From the NCBI GenBank assembly GCA_009602725.1, contig WELB01000144.1:295944-335217 (forward strand): a DNA stretch of 39,274 bases, in the 5' to 3' direction. The translations under genes and the position numbers were made by a program. This document shows positions 29,515-39,274 of this stretch, in pieces; position 1 is the first letter of the stretch; every line of letters begins with the position of its first letter. This DNA comes from Spirogloea muscicola. Lineage: Eukaryota; Streptophyta; Zygnematophyceae; Spirogloeales; Spirogloeaceae. The notes beneath the pieces are model-generated. The model had not been told where the DNA came from and ran no database searches. It worked only from the letters and a program-made list of their open reading frames with translations.

Positions 29515-30245
29515 TTCTGTCAATTCTTTTCGGGCTGGCTTCTCACAGCCCTTGCCCCCATTGGGTGTGCCACTTCTTCTTTTGGGCTGGCCTCTCACAG
29601 CCACCAGTCAATCTGGGCCACGGTCTCCTTTCTAGGTATTCTAATTGATTTGTACTTGCCGACTCGAGGTTATTAATTTGGCCGCGCGTGCTTCATTATT
29701 GAGCGCCGGCTTGCTGACGTCAGGGAGGAAGTACTCATCAATTCCCAAATCTGGCCGTTCACCTTGTACACTCGTTTGGGATGGGATGGGATTCAGACCT
29801 TGTCATTCTTTTGGGCCGGCCTCTCCCAGCCACCAGTTAATCTGGCCGCGCTTGCTCTCTTTTAAGATGGCCGCTCAGGAAGAGCCACTTCACAGCCACC
29901 GCCTTTTTGTCACTCGTGGGTACTGGGTACTCCCTCTGCATCGTTTCTGTGTTCTGCAGTGTTCTATAGTGTAGTCCTTTCTCCGGCTCCTCTTTCTTTG
30001 GCTTTGGACATTGTCCATTCTTTTTTGGGCTGGCTTTGCTAGCCCCTCTTCTCTATGGGCGCGCACTTCTCTTTTTGTGTCCATTCCTTTGGGCTTGCCT
30101 CACACAGCCACCCGTCACCAGTCAATTTGGAGGCGCTGTTCTTCACAGCCACTGCCTGTCAATTTGGAAGAGCTGTTTCTCGTTTATTAGAAGAGCTGTT
30201 TCTTTTCGCCTTCTCGACACGCCGACCTGCATTTGTTGACTGAGA
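29515..30245 (+). repeat. Cluster of dispersed repeats (plus orientation)
   Basis: At least five copies of the GGGCTGGCCTCTCACAGCC core lie at about 29530, 29585, 29815, 30028 and 30090. Several share a longer frame: cttgtcaattctttt before the core and caccagtcaatctggcc after it, then cgcgctt. The stretch 29517-29620 is nearly identical, in reverse, to 38222-38330. No coding potential is convincing. Confidence 0.8.
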
Positions 30246-30358
30246 GAAGGCGCGCGGTGCGCACGAAACTGAAAGGGAGGCCAATTCTAGCCTTACAAAT
30301 GTCCTGTTAACTGGGTAATGAGCTGGCCAAGGGGGACACTTTTATCCCCGAGTGAGCA
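30243..30358. repeat. ~110-bp repeat, inverted copy at 37364-37471
   Basis: The reverse complement of this stretch matches 37364-37471 with few mismatches and one gap of about 10 bases. Shared pieces include caggacatttgtaaggctag, aattggcctcc and gcgcaccgcgcgccttctc. It directly adjoins the 3' end of the decayed reverse-transcriptase element, so it may be that element's 3' end or an unrelated mobile repeat. Confidence 0.8.
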
Positions 30359-32010
30359 CATGCATATCTGACAAGCTATACTGAGGCGCCAACCCACCAC
30401 CACGGAAGCCATTAGCCTGGGCTAATGCACGACCAGCACGCTGGTGTATCGCGAGTGCCTGGGAACGCTGTAGACTCAATGATAGTCGCATTCTATAGCA
30501 TGTAACGATGGCTTGCGGGACGTCAGAATGCCCCAAGCTACCCGCCCGACTACGTCGGCGGGCATCGACATGCAGTGCCAGGCGATGGAGGAGGGAAGAC
30601 CACTTCGTTCCGTAGCCGCCGTAGATGTCCATGGCGCATGGGAAGAAGTGGTCGCCCCGGGGGTGGTCATTGTAGTGCCTCTCCTACTTCCTCTCTGCAT
30701 GATGTGTCGCCCAACCTGGCACAGTCGGTGTCGGTGCCCCTGGTTGGAATGCGTCGATGAGAACGACGTCGAGGAGAAGACGAGGCCCACCACTCCTGGG
30801 GATGGCCACCACATCCAGACGCCTGACGTAAGGCCTGCCACGCTTCTGGAGCACCGGCATGATGCCCAGCACCTCCATGGCCGCATGATAACCTGCGCAC
30901 CAAGCCATACATAGCATCTCTGAGAAGATTGTGGGAGGCATAACGTTCACTTCCCTCAACACATCGAAGCATGTGGGCTGCCAAAGATATCTCATCCTCC
31001 GAACGATGGCCACATTCACACTGTCGAATGCCAGCCAAACAAAGTGGAGGGACGCCGAGATGGTCGTGGACAGCCGTCCGGAAGAGGTCGTCGGAGAGCC
31101 GGACGGAGTCATATATCGGCAAAGCATTGAGCCACTCCGAGTCCCCCGGAGAGCTGATGGAGTGAAGACGAGAGAGCCCACGTCCATCCTCCTTGAGCAA
31201 AGCTTTGAGGTGGCTCATGGCTCGCTCATTGGCTGCGCGTGAGAAGCGAGCTTGAGCCTTCAGGTCAGAGCATCTTGCCCACGCTGCAAAGTCGACCTGA
31301 TCTGCCGCAAGTGATGGGAAGGAGCGGAGAAGGTCTCTGTGAACGTCAGAGAGGGAAGTTTGAAAGCGCAGGGTCCCCATTTGCCACGCCAGCTATTGCT
31401 GGTGCCAGTACTGGCCGACCCCTCCTGATGAAGCGCGTTGAAACTGTGGAGGCCACTTGGGCCCAACACCCCAGGTGCGCCGCGCGAGCCAGGTGAGCCC
31501 GAGAGCGGCAGCCAAGGCCGCCCTTGCCTATGGAGAGTGTCATTTGTAGGAGGGCGGCAGGCGTTGTAGGGAGTGCCGTGTGGTCCAGCAGGCCGAGCAG
31601 AGCTTGTTGGAGGCTGACATCCGCAGCGGCAAATATGTTGTCCAGAGCGGTGGTGGGAGGAACTGCCCGCTGCAGGTAGGTTGGGCGTTGGGCCACGCAC
31701 CGGGTTAGGATAGCAACAGCCAGCTGGGAGTCATGCAATGTGGGGAGGGCTGGGAGAGTCTTAAAACTGTCGCTCTCGATGGTTGCCTGCACCTCCTGCC
31801 CCACATATGCTGCCTCGCCCAGAGGGACTCCAAGCACCACCATGCCGAGGGGGGGGGTCTGGCACCCTACCGGGTGGGAGGGATGCCGACTGGCGACCAT
31901 GCCGTACATTTGTCAGGGCGGACTGTGAGGCCGAGAGAGTGTAGCTCACACTCCAAGGTGCTGAAGGCTCGGTCTATCTACAGAAGTCAAGACGAGTAGT
32001 TTCGTGAGCT
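30342..32010 (-). mobile_element. Decayed, 5'-truncated non-LTR retroelement (reverse transcriptase C-terminal part)
   Basis: The minus strand encodes pieces typical of plant/algal/oomycete LINE-like polyproteins. From 5' to 3': CELHSLGLTVRPDKCTAWSP and GMVVLGVPLGEAAYV (after the RT palm, about 31960-31830), then SIGKGGLGCRSRAHLARAAHLG (shown here only in part in any copy), then LNALPIYDSVRLSDDLFR and a zinc-finger-like CECGHRSEDEISLAAHMLRC (about 31000), then RPYVRRLDVVAIP with LLLDVVLIDAF. These blocks lie in three different frames (ends 31909, 31380 and 31187) with stops between them, so it is not functional. The catalytic YxDD region and any endonuclease are absent. Flanking copies of a host repeat suggest insertion into that repeat. 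Confidence 0.75.
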
Positions 32011-32235
32011 GCGCCTCCCGGCCCTTGCGGACCTTGTCCAGGTTTCGAGCTGGCCTCGCACGTTGCACCCTTTGGAATAGCCACTTTCTCCAGCCCTTGC
32101 CCCGTTTGGAAGAGCCATCGCCTCACGTTGACTGAGCTGTTTGATAGACTCTTCCAGTAGAGGGCGATGGCTGGGCTTGGCCTGCCCAGAAGAAAGAATC
32201 AACAAGGTTCGAAGGAGCCAGAGAAGCGCTAAAGC
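32011..32235. repeat. Foldback (inverted-repeat) copy of the dispersed family
   Basis: The left half reads in plus orientation (gaccttgtcc, gagctggcctcgcac, gaagagccatcgcct) and the right half in minus orientation (agggcgatggct, tggcctgcccagaag, caacaaggttcgaagg). The two halves can fold on each other with AGCCATCGCC/GGGCGATGGCT as the clearest arm pair. The layout resembles a MITE or two copies in opposite orientation. Confidence 0.65.
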
Positions 32236-32335
32236 ACACAGCGACGCAAGTGGCCACTATGCACTCAATATCCCCTGTTGAGCAGCCGCAGGTCAGAGAT
32301 ACTAGTCTCTGGGTAGCGGGCTGGCGACTCTTCTC

Positions 32336-32373
32336 CGCCTTCTCGAGACTCCAACCTGCATTTGTTGACGGAG
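32336..32373 (+). repeat. 38-bp direct repeat (other copy 30207-30244)
   Basis: Both copies begin cgccttctcga and end acctgcatttgttgac-gag, with a few mismatches between. They flank the retroelement fragment on either side. They could be host repeat halves separated by the insertion, or two members of a dispersed family. Confidence 0.7.
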
Positions 32374-33203
32374 TATACTGAGCGTCCATCCGCATAAGTC
32401 TTGGGAAAATTGTCGTGGACTGCACCTTTCGGCCCTTTCGAACCTTGTCCAACTTTGGCCGTCGCCTTACTTCGAGTGAGCTGTTGCCTTGCGGGACCAA
32501 GTCATTCTCAGAATGGGAGCTTAGAAATCCCTGGTCAGCAATTTTGACCTGGTACATATATTTTCTGGGCTGGCCCCTCACAGCCATCATAATAAAACCG
32601 CAAGGTGATCCCATGGTCCCGTTCCTTTATATTCCTCCTCGGATCATACAAATCAAATCATCCTTCACTCATGCACGGTAGGTATTGTGAGGAGCGCGCT
32701 GAGGAAGCTGCGGCTATACCACCCAGCGAAGGTTACGGTCATGGACTTGAGGGCCTCTGTCCATGCCAACAAGCCGCACGCCCCAAGTGCCATTGAGATG
32801 GTCCACAGTGACACCGCACTGCGTGCGCGGGGACGAGTACAAGGCAAGCTGTGCGCGTCATGGAGGAGCAGGTTGAGTGCTTGATTGAGCAGGCACCAGA
32901 AGCCAATCTCCTGGGGCGATTTTGAAGGAGGTGGACCCCCTGGGCGTATATAGAATGTGTGACGTAGTAGCTATATTGGCCAGGGTACAGGGGTGTTTCC
33001 TTTGGAAGCTTAACTGTTGTTGCTAGTTGCTGGATTGTGAGTCTTGAAGTATTTCAGAAATTAAAGGTCAGGCTGCAAGAATGCCACCAAGTTGTGACTT
33101 AAATTCGATCAGTGACTTCACAAAGCTAAGTGCTTAGACATTCCAAGGTCATGGTCGGTTGCTAACATAAGTAACTGCACAATCTGTGCAGATTTCTTGA
33201 GTG
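32374..33203. other. Intergenic region with further repeat traces
   Basis: Traces of the dispersed repeat remain at about 32425-32480 (cggccctttcgaaccttgtcc) and 32563-32590 (ctgggctggcccctcacagcc). The rest up to the 3' end of the pseudouridine synthase gene shows no recognised gene. Confidence 0.55.
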
Positions 33204-35645
33204 CTACTCAGTTGTCAACCCACAGCATGCTAGCGCCAATTGAATATCTCTGGGAAGACTTGACCTGAACGTGATCCTGGCATGCGAAGATGGGTGCTTG
33301 AGTGTCAGCTCCGCTGCATGCAGCGCTTGTCTCTGCAGAGGGCCCTTGCCATCTCCACACCTCCTGATCTCCAACTCGCTTGCCTCCGAGGAGAGGTACC
33401 GAGTCCTAGGAGTACTTCCAACTGTAGTATGTGGTCTACGATTTGATGACAAGTTTGGATGTAGAGGAGGCTCAGAGGACGTTGGCAGGATACTGATCAA
33501 GGATGACTGCTGTCTTTTCCTGCTCATGTCGTTGGGTTTGTCCTCAGCAGTTGCAGTCTCCAAGTCAGTCGTCACCGAGGACCCAGTAGGGAGTTTCCCT
33601 AGCACGGGTCCATAGGTGCCGTCCCAAAAGAGAGGGCAGACGCCGTAGATCTCGTCGCACAGAATGGGCAGGCCGACGTGCTGCAGATGCACCCGGATCT
33701 GATGGGTTCTTCCAGTGAGTAATTGAGCCTCAAGGAGGGACGTGCTGCAGACACAACAACCAAGGAGGATGGTAAGGGGACCATCACTACTTGCACAGGG
33801 CCCAATGATGGAGAGTCATCTAAGGGGTGATTAGAGTCTATCAAGAGCTGCTTGCGGCTGCATGAAGGCTTGGGTCCATATGGTGCCTTCGGTCATGCAG
33901 GGCAAACAACACAAGATGTGTCGTTGCATATTTGAAGAATCAACACAAGTGATAATCTGGCATGACACTAACAGCAATTGGAGTCATCAAGGATTGCTTC
34001 TCCAAATAAGTCATTGCACAGGCCATATGCATTCCTAGCGCACTCACTTGGTGCTTTGATTTGAAGAAAGCGTCCGGAAGGTTGTTATGGCCTTTTGACC
34101 AGTCGGCGAGACTTTTCGAGCAAATCGATGATCCATGTCTCGACTTATTGGCGCCTCAACTTCGAATTGAGTTCTTTCAGGTACTCCAACAACCGCGACA
34201 AAATATCGTTTATTAAGCTGCAGTAAATCTCGGCAGTAACATTAGCTATTGCGCTTCAAACCCGAAATATAAGTGCAACAAGTCCACTTCACGATTTTCA
34301 GACCCCACAATATCATGTTGTCTACAACCTTGATGAGTTCCGTAACAGGAACATGCAGCTGAGCCATACTCTATGCATATTCAATCGCTTGACAAAGCAG
34401 TGTGCTCTACTCGTTGCAGGACATGGGGCATACTTGACCGTCGTGAAGCTGTTGCGCAAGCGCTCTGGCCGCCATGATTGTTTTCGCAAAGCACAGAACT
34501 CCGCTTGTGTACATGTCAAGCCTATGGAGCGTATACGGTTCCTTGCCCAGGTATCCCAGCTGCAAGTCACGCTGGCACTTTCATGAATTGACTAGTTGTG
34601 GAAGTGCAGATGTCCAGCCAACTAAGTTTACCAAGTCCATTGCTCGTTCTTGGAGCTCACAATGCATCAATTCCACACTTTCACATTGCACATAGCACAA
34701 CTTTCTACGCTTCCTAATGCAGAGGACGACAAGGTGTTGTGGCAGCTCACCACACGGTTTACCAGCGAGCCGCCGACAAAGCGATGGAGCGGCTCGTGCT
34801 TGATGCCCGCGGGTTTGTCCACCACCTGCCATCCTGATGAGATTTTGGAGCTGAGGAGAAAAAGGTCGACTAGGAACGGGGTGAAGCCCATATTGCCTGG
34901 TCGTATGGAAACTGAAATCTGTCAGCTATTCGGAGCTTTGACGAGCTATCTCGGTAACTAATCATAATTGTAAGGGTAAAAATTCTTGGACGCGGGGACT
35001 GAGACAAACATGGCCTGTTCTGCATAAACTGCAGACCTGCTATGGTTAATCTGCATCTGACATTCTACCAAGCACATTGCTCCGGTGTCTCATACTCCAA
35101 GAGAGACTGGACGCACTCATCTGACGGAGACTCACAAGCACACAAGGCAGGCAGGAATGCCTCTTGACTGCTCTCATCCCTTCCTAACCTGCTCAGCTAC
35201 AAAACTATTATGACCTTTGTTACCATAAATTTCAAACACCTAATCCTGAACCCTAAACCCTAAGCCCTAAACCCCCCTGGCCCTACACCTGAAAGCTGGA
35301 ATCCAGCTGCTCTCTGCTCTCCACTAGTCTTGAAGCTTTGACCCTGACGCCTTGGAACCTCAGTCTCTGCTGATAATGGATATTCTTGTTGTGGGTTATG
35401 GGGCTCACAAGGAGGTCATCGTCCTCGAAGATGATGGCGAGGGGGCCCCGGTCCACCACTAGCGCCGGCTTCTCCACCTGTCTTTGCAAGGAGCGCGAAG
35501 TCCTGCAAGGAGCGCCGGCGCTGCTGGCCGCCGCAGTCGTTGGGACCGCTCGCTCGGCCCCCGTCGAGGGCTTCCTTTGAGACGAGAGCTGGAAAGCCAA
35601 ACCCACTGTACCGCCATGGCTGCGCAGCCGCCGCGCCACCTCCAT
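33204..35645 (-). CDS. RluA-family RNA pseudouridine synthase, probably organellar
   Basis: RluA-type enzymes convert uridine to pseudouridine in rRNA or tRNA. Exons 35409-35645, 34751-34825, 34434-34559, 34048-34217 and 33204-33744 join in phase to 382 residues. Blocks in order: [20 protein letters not shown] (junction of the first two exons), GGSLVNRV, the catalytic motif [17 protein letters not shown] with the active-site Asp, [19 protein letters not shown] and [17 protein letters not shown], and [20 protein letters not shown] followed by LCDEIYG. An insert of about 90 residues rich in Ser, Pro and Thr separates this from the C-terminal [16 protein letters not shown]. The first 55 residues are rich in Arg, Ser and Ala and nearly free of acids, as in chloroplast or mitochondrial transit peptides. 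Intron 1 contains a telomere-like tract. The exact RNA target cannot be told. Confidence 0.9.
35236..35277. repeat. Telomere-like repeats in intron 1 of the pseudouridine synthase gene
   Basis: About 42 bases of CCCTAAA units and variants, including two overlapping perfect AAACCCTAA boxes. The tract lies within the intron between 34826 and 35408, about 130 bases from its 5' splice site. Confidence 0.88.
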
Positions 35646-36787
35646 TGGTAATGGCAGCGGGCAACATCCGATGGGTCGATGTGACTCCGCGAGTGGCCCA
35701 CGCCAAGCCTTACAGTCGATGAGCGTCTATGGCGATAGGGCCAAGGTTAGGGCTTGGGAGCTCCTGGAAAGGAGTGCAGGGTCCAGGGCACTGGCTCGTT
35801 CTGGTGGTCCTCCAGTGAATCAGGCAGGACTGTGCTCGTTGCCAATTGATGTGGCCATTTTCCCACCGGCCTGAGTCCATCTGCCAGAAGAACACTTTTC
35901 TAATGAGCCATTTGTACCTGTCGGACTTGGCATTCGTAAGGCGCAGCGGAAGTGCCCAACTAAAATGTCCCTTGCCACAGAAGCATGCCGCCAAATGCAC
36001 AATTACCGGGCCATGAGGTCCAAGCCAGATCGAATGCAAGCATTAACACTACTTGAGTGCAGCCCTGAGAGGCAAATAGCGGTGCGTGTGGCAGGGCCTA
36101 CGTTGTGGCATTCTTACAAATCGCTAGTCCGAGGATGCGTGCATGAACAACTTGCCAACGCTCAAAAGGCTTCTGGCTTCTCATTCTTGTGTTTCACATG
36201 TGGGCTTTTTAGCCCTACAAATTTGAGTTCCTTCTGAGCACCTGGCACAAAAGGCCTTACGTATTGGCTAGAAGAAGCACCAGGGCAAGCGGCTTACTTT
36301 CACTACCCCACCTCCCTACCATTGCCTATCCCCATGCATAGTCAGCTTATAGTTACGCTTCATGCATGATGTTTGACTGACTCAAATCATACCCCACTCT
36401 TTGGCTGCAATTGTTCTGTAATCTGGCCTTTAAGGCTGAGCCATCAGAAAGCTGGATTAGGAAATATTTGACTTCATCTGGAGATGTGCTTTTTAGCCGA
36501 CTTCTTTGATGTCCGTGCTGCTATTGCTTTTCTGCTACTGACTATCAGGGTGACCTGTTACAACCTTCACATATAACAATGCGCTACTGTACATTGTGTT
36601 GGACTTCTGCAGCCACTTTGCACCATTCCGCAATCCTTTCTAATTTGTCGGACTTTTGCAGCCACTTTGCACTGTAGCATTATCCTTGTTACTCATTGTT
36701 TCTCATTGAATGCAGTCGTTGACTTGCTTGCAAAAGCAATGCTTCCTCTGACGAGCTTGATTCTGTAGGGTGCCTGCCAGCTAAGAT
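35646..36787. other. Intergenic region with an unassigned minus-strand open frame
   Basis: A minus-strand frame at 35710-36039 encodes 109 residues, including HLAACFCGKGHFSWALPL and YKWLIRKVFFWQMDSG, with a natural amino-acid mix, but I do not recognise it. A 23-bp direct repeat with one mismatch (ggactt-tgcagccactttgcac) occurs at 36601-36623 and 36650-36672. No other gene is seen. Confidence 0.4.
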
Positions 36788-37129
36788 GTGGAAAGCTCGT
36801 CACCCCGAGTTTCGAGCCGCGATTGCGGTGGATGTGAAGAGCCAGCGTATCTAAGAACAATCACTATTTACAAGCAGCGAATGGGCACGGGGAGGAAATT
36901 CTGGACAGGAGAATGGGGGAGGGACGGCACCAAGGTGGCCGCTGTGGCCGAAGACGAGAAGCTCTTCCAAATGAGAAAGGCACTCGGTGCGCTCAAGATA
37001 AAAGTAATGCCAAGCCGAGCCAATTCACGCATGCAATATCGAAGGGAAGCGCAAAGACTGGGGTTACAAAAGGAAGAAGCTCTGTCCGAAAAAGGTATTG
37101 GCCGTGATAGGCCAGCCAGTCCCAAGTAG
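36788..37129 (+). CDS. Unrecognised open reading frame, 113 residues
   Basis: The frame runs from ATG 36788 to a stop at 37127. It is basic, with pieces such as KQRMGTGRKFWTGEWGRDG and VAEDEKLFQMRKALG that look more like protein than chance, and its composition differs from the surrounding repeats. No motif that I know is present. It is followed by a small aaggtc tandem repeat (about 37136-37162). It could be an exon of an unseen gene, a remnant of a mobile element, or chance. Confidence 0.2.
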   Translation: MESSSPRVSSRDCGGCEEPAYLRTITIYKQRMGTGRKFWTGEWGRDGTKVAAVAEDEKLFQMRKALGALKIKVMPSRANSRMQYRREAQRLGLQKEEALSEKGIGRDRPASPK

Positions 37130-37289
37130 TGGAGAAGGTCAAGGTAAAGGTCAAGGTCAAACCCTGATCTTCAGCAGAACAACTGGCGACAAATACCCAA
37201 AACCAACGGCCAGAGCGCACTAGCAGCGAGAGCCACCCCCGATGGGGGCCGCCGAGCGGAAACGGCTGCACCAGGAGCGGCTGCTCTTT

Positions 37290-38700
37290 CGGCTCCTTAT
37301 GACCTTGTTCTTCTTCTGTGGGCTGACCTTCACAGCCCACGCCCCCCCTGGACGAGCTCCACCACTCACTCGGGGATATTTAGTGTCCCCTTTAGCCAGC
37401 TCATTACAGGACATTTGTAAGGCTAGAATTGGCCTCCATTTCAATTTCATGCGCACCGCGCGCCTTCTCCTCTTCTCACTACCACTCCATTACCTCTGGA
37501 AGAGCTGCATCTTCTTCAGGAGGCACAAGGTATGTGCTCTTCCACCGTGGAACAACGAACCAAAAAGGGTCGATGGCTACGAGTGGCCAGCTTATAGTAT
37601 TCGAAGGGGCCGCAGAAGTACTTAAGTCACACAGCTCCGCTAGCGGCTACTTACAAATGGGTGCCTAATGCAGTCAGCAGCCGCAAGTCAGATTAGCCGC
37701 AGCTTGCTACAGGTCAGCACAGCGAAACAGTCAGAAAGAAGAAAGACACTTCCAGTAGAGGCCATCAGAAAGCTATGGGGGGGAGTCAGAAAGCTTTGGC
37801 AGTCAGGAGAGCAAGAAGAAATTTCAAAAGAGACAGCTCTTCCATTTAACGGCAGTGGCTGTGAGAGGTCAGCCCGAAGAAAGGACGCTTCCAGGAGAGG
37901 GGCGCTTCCAAGACAGGGCGGGCTGTGAGAGTCCAGCCCAGAATGAATGAAGTTAGTGTACAAGGTCTGAGGGGGCCGAAGGAGAGATACTTGTCGCCAA
38001 GACGGCAGCAAGTGGCGCTCAACAATCTCAAGTCAGCGAGTGCATATTGTGACTGGCAAGAGGTCCGGGGCGGACTGGGTAACCCGCAGAGTGCGACACC
38101 TCGTCCGGTTCCCGGTATATATGGTCACTTCCACTATTGGATCATCCGCTGACCGCTACCTACTGATCGTCGATGAGCCAGATCTGTTACAATATCAGAA
38201 TAACTAGCAGAAGACAGCGCGGCCCAATTGACTGGTGGCTGTGAGAGGCCAGCCCAAAGAAGAAGTGGCTCTCCCAATGGGGGCAAGGGCTGTGAGAAGC
38301 CAGCCCGAAAAGAATTGACAAGGTTCGAAGGGGCCAAAGTACGAGCTAAGCAGCGACTTCGGGGCCTGAAGAGGCTATGGCAGAACGGGGGAAGAAGAGA
38401 AGCCAGCCCGAAGGAATGGACAAGGTCTGAAGGAGCCGGATGGCGCAGAAAGCAAGGTACTAAGTGCTAAGACGGAATAACTAGACGGCGGAAAAGCAAA
38501 GCGCGGCCAGATTGACTGGTGGCTGGGAGAGGCCAGCCCAAAGGACTGGACAAGGTCTGAAAAGCGTCGCCCTGGCGGAACCACAGAAGGATGGCCGCCC
38601 ACTACTCCCTAGGCAGCAGGCGCCTCCTGTCAGAGCTGAAGACTCTCCCAGTAGAGGAGGATGGCTGTGAATGGCCAGCCCTCATGTCAGAGGCGTCAGG
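37290..38700 (-). repeat. Second cluster of dispersed repeats (mostly minus orientation)
   Basis: A plus-orientation copy lies at about 37300-37350, followed by the 110-bp repeat at 37364-37471 shared with 30243-30358. Minus-orientation copies (GGCTGTGAGAGGCCAGCCC and variants) lie near 37856, 37918, 38236, 38287, 38395, 38518 and 38660. The tails (gaaggaatggacaaggtctga) and the partner stretch cgcggccagattgactggtgg match the plus-orientation cluster at 29.5-30.2 kb. No coding potential is convincing. Confidence 0.8.
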
Positions 38701-38859
38701 TCGGCTGACGAGCTACCTCCGGCCGCGCGGCCGCATCCTGTCCGTGCAGATACGCTGTCTGACTTATCCGGGACTCATCCGAGCAAACACTCCCCCAACC
38801 AAGCCCCCGGGGGGAGATAGTGCACATGTCGGCTAATTTTAAGCTATCGTACTCCGCAA

Positions 38860-39274
38860 GCTGAGCGGCCTGCTGCGCAAGCTGCCCTTCGGCGGGGCGC
38901 GTCAGCCTCGGGGCCGTCAGCCGTCAGCCGTCAGGCGGCCGTTGCCAGCGGCGGCCGGGCCATCAGGGCCCCCGCCGGCGGAGCAGTTGCCCACGTGGCG
39001 CCGCTGGCAGCCACAAGGCTCCGGGCGTCAGCGCTGACTCTGAGTGCGCCCGGCGCAGAAGGCGGGCCCGGTCGGCAGATTCAAATCGCGCGGCGGCCCG
39101 CCCCGTCCCTAGTGGGAAGCGGGCCCCGACCGGGCTAAGGGGGGTGCCTGGAGCACGTGCAGGGCGGGTGGCCGTACGGTAGCCGCCTATTCCGGGGGTA
39201 GACGACAGGCTGGGCCCACGCGGGCCCCGCACGCGCGCCACGCGTCGCGGCGCCCGCGCGCCGGCCCTCCCGGC
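38860..39274. other. Very GC-rich end segment
   Basis: Base composition jumps to an estimated 70 percent or more GC and stays high to the window end. A short tandem repeat of the heptamer ccgtcag (three units) lies near 38918-38936. Frames on both strands are open for up to 92 codons but have no recognisable protein content. It may be the start of another gene's 5' region, a GC-rich satellite or rDNA spacer; I cannot assign it. Confidence 0.5.

Noticed and set aside
29515-38700. CRISPR-like array because of the repeated GGCTG...CAGCC motif
   Set aside because: Spacing is irregular, orientation is mixed, copies vary, and the surrounding genes are eukaryotic.
38963-39241. 92-codon minus-strand frame in the GC-rich end
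   Set aside because: Arg/Pro/Gly-rich with no domain; expected by chance at this GC content.

Overview
This window looks like nuclear DNA of a green alga (Chlorophyta). That is an inference from several signs: plant/algal-type gene families (UDP-xylose synthase, NCA1, EREX-like PX protein, phytocyanin), very intron-dense genes with short exons and GT-AG junctions, plant-type CCCTAAA telomere-like repeats, GC-rich alanine-biased exons, and about 490 Ns plus a lone N that mark a draft eukaryotic assembly. A trebouxiophyte-like alga is my guess; the class cannot be fixed from sequence alone. No bacterial operon, CRISPR array, tRNA or rRNA gene was found. Exon models were built by hand, by matching conserved protein blocks and checking that splice phases add up. 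They are strong where the protein family is conserved.

Layout. 1-762: poly(A), a CT microsatellite and the incomplete 5' part of a UDP-glucuronate decarboxylase (UXS). 763-3816 (+): the rest of UXS, 11 exons. 4432-6352 (-): DPH7, the WD40 diphthine methylesterase, with one internal exon present in inverted orientation. 6363-6460: telomere-like repeats. 6790-8010: copies of a dispersed hairpin-type repeat. 8453-11285 (-): NCA1-type RING/TPR catalase chaperone, whose 5' end runs into the N gap (11286-11776). 11965-15214 (+): PX-domain EREX-like endosomal protein, head-to-head with NCA1. 16349-18478 (+): histone-fold protein of the Dpb3/CHRAC/NF-YC kind, with a frame break at a single N. 19805-26301 (+): complete 21-exon mitochondrial propionyl-CoA carboxylase beta subunit (574 aa). 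26621-28765 (-): GPI-anchored stellacyanin-like phytocyanin with a 13-nt microexon. 29515-32373: a repeat cluster holding a decayed non-LTR reverse-transcriptase fragment. 33204-35645 (-): RluA-family pseudouridine synthase (382 aa). 36700-38830: a second cluster of the same repeats, mostly inverted relative to the first. 38860-39274: a very GC-rich end segment that I cannot assign.

The genes are separate housekeeping functions rather than one pathway: nucleotide-sugar synthesis for the cell wall, eEF2 diphthamide maturation, catalase folding, endosome-to-vacuole traffic, chromatin or replication, propionate catabolism, an extracellular cupredoxin and RNA modification. The most interesting non-gene signals are the dispersed GGCTG...CAGCC repeat family shared by several intergenic regions, the telomere-like tracts beside or inside three genes, the inverted DPH7 exon and the 13-nt microexon.
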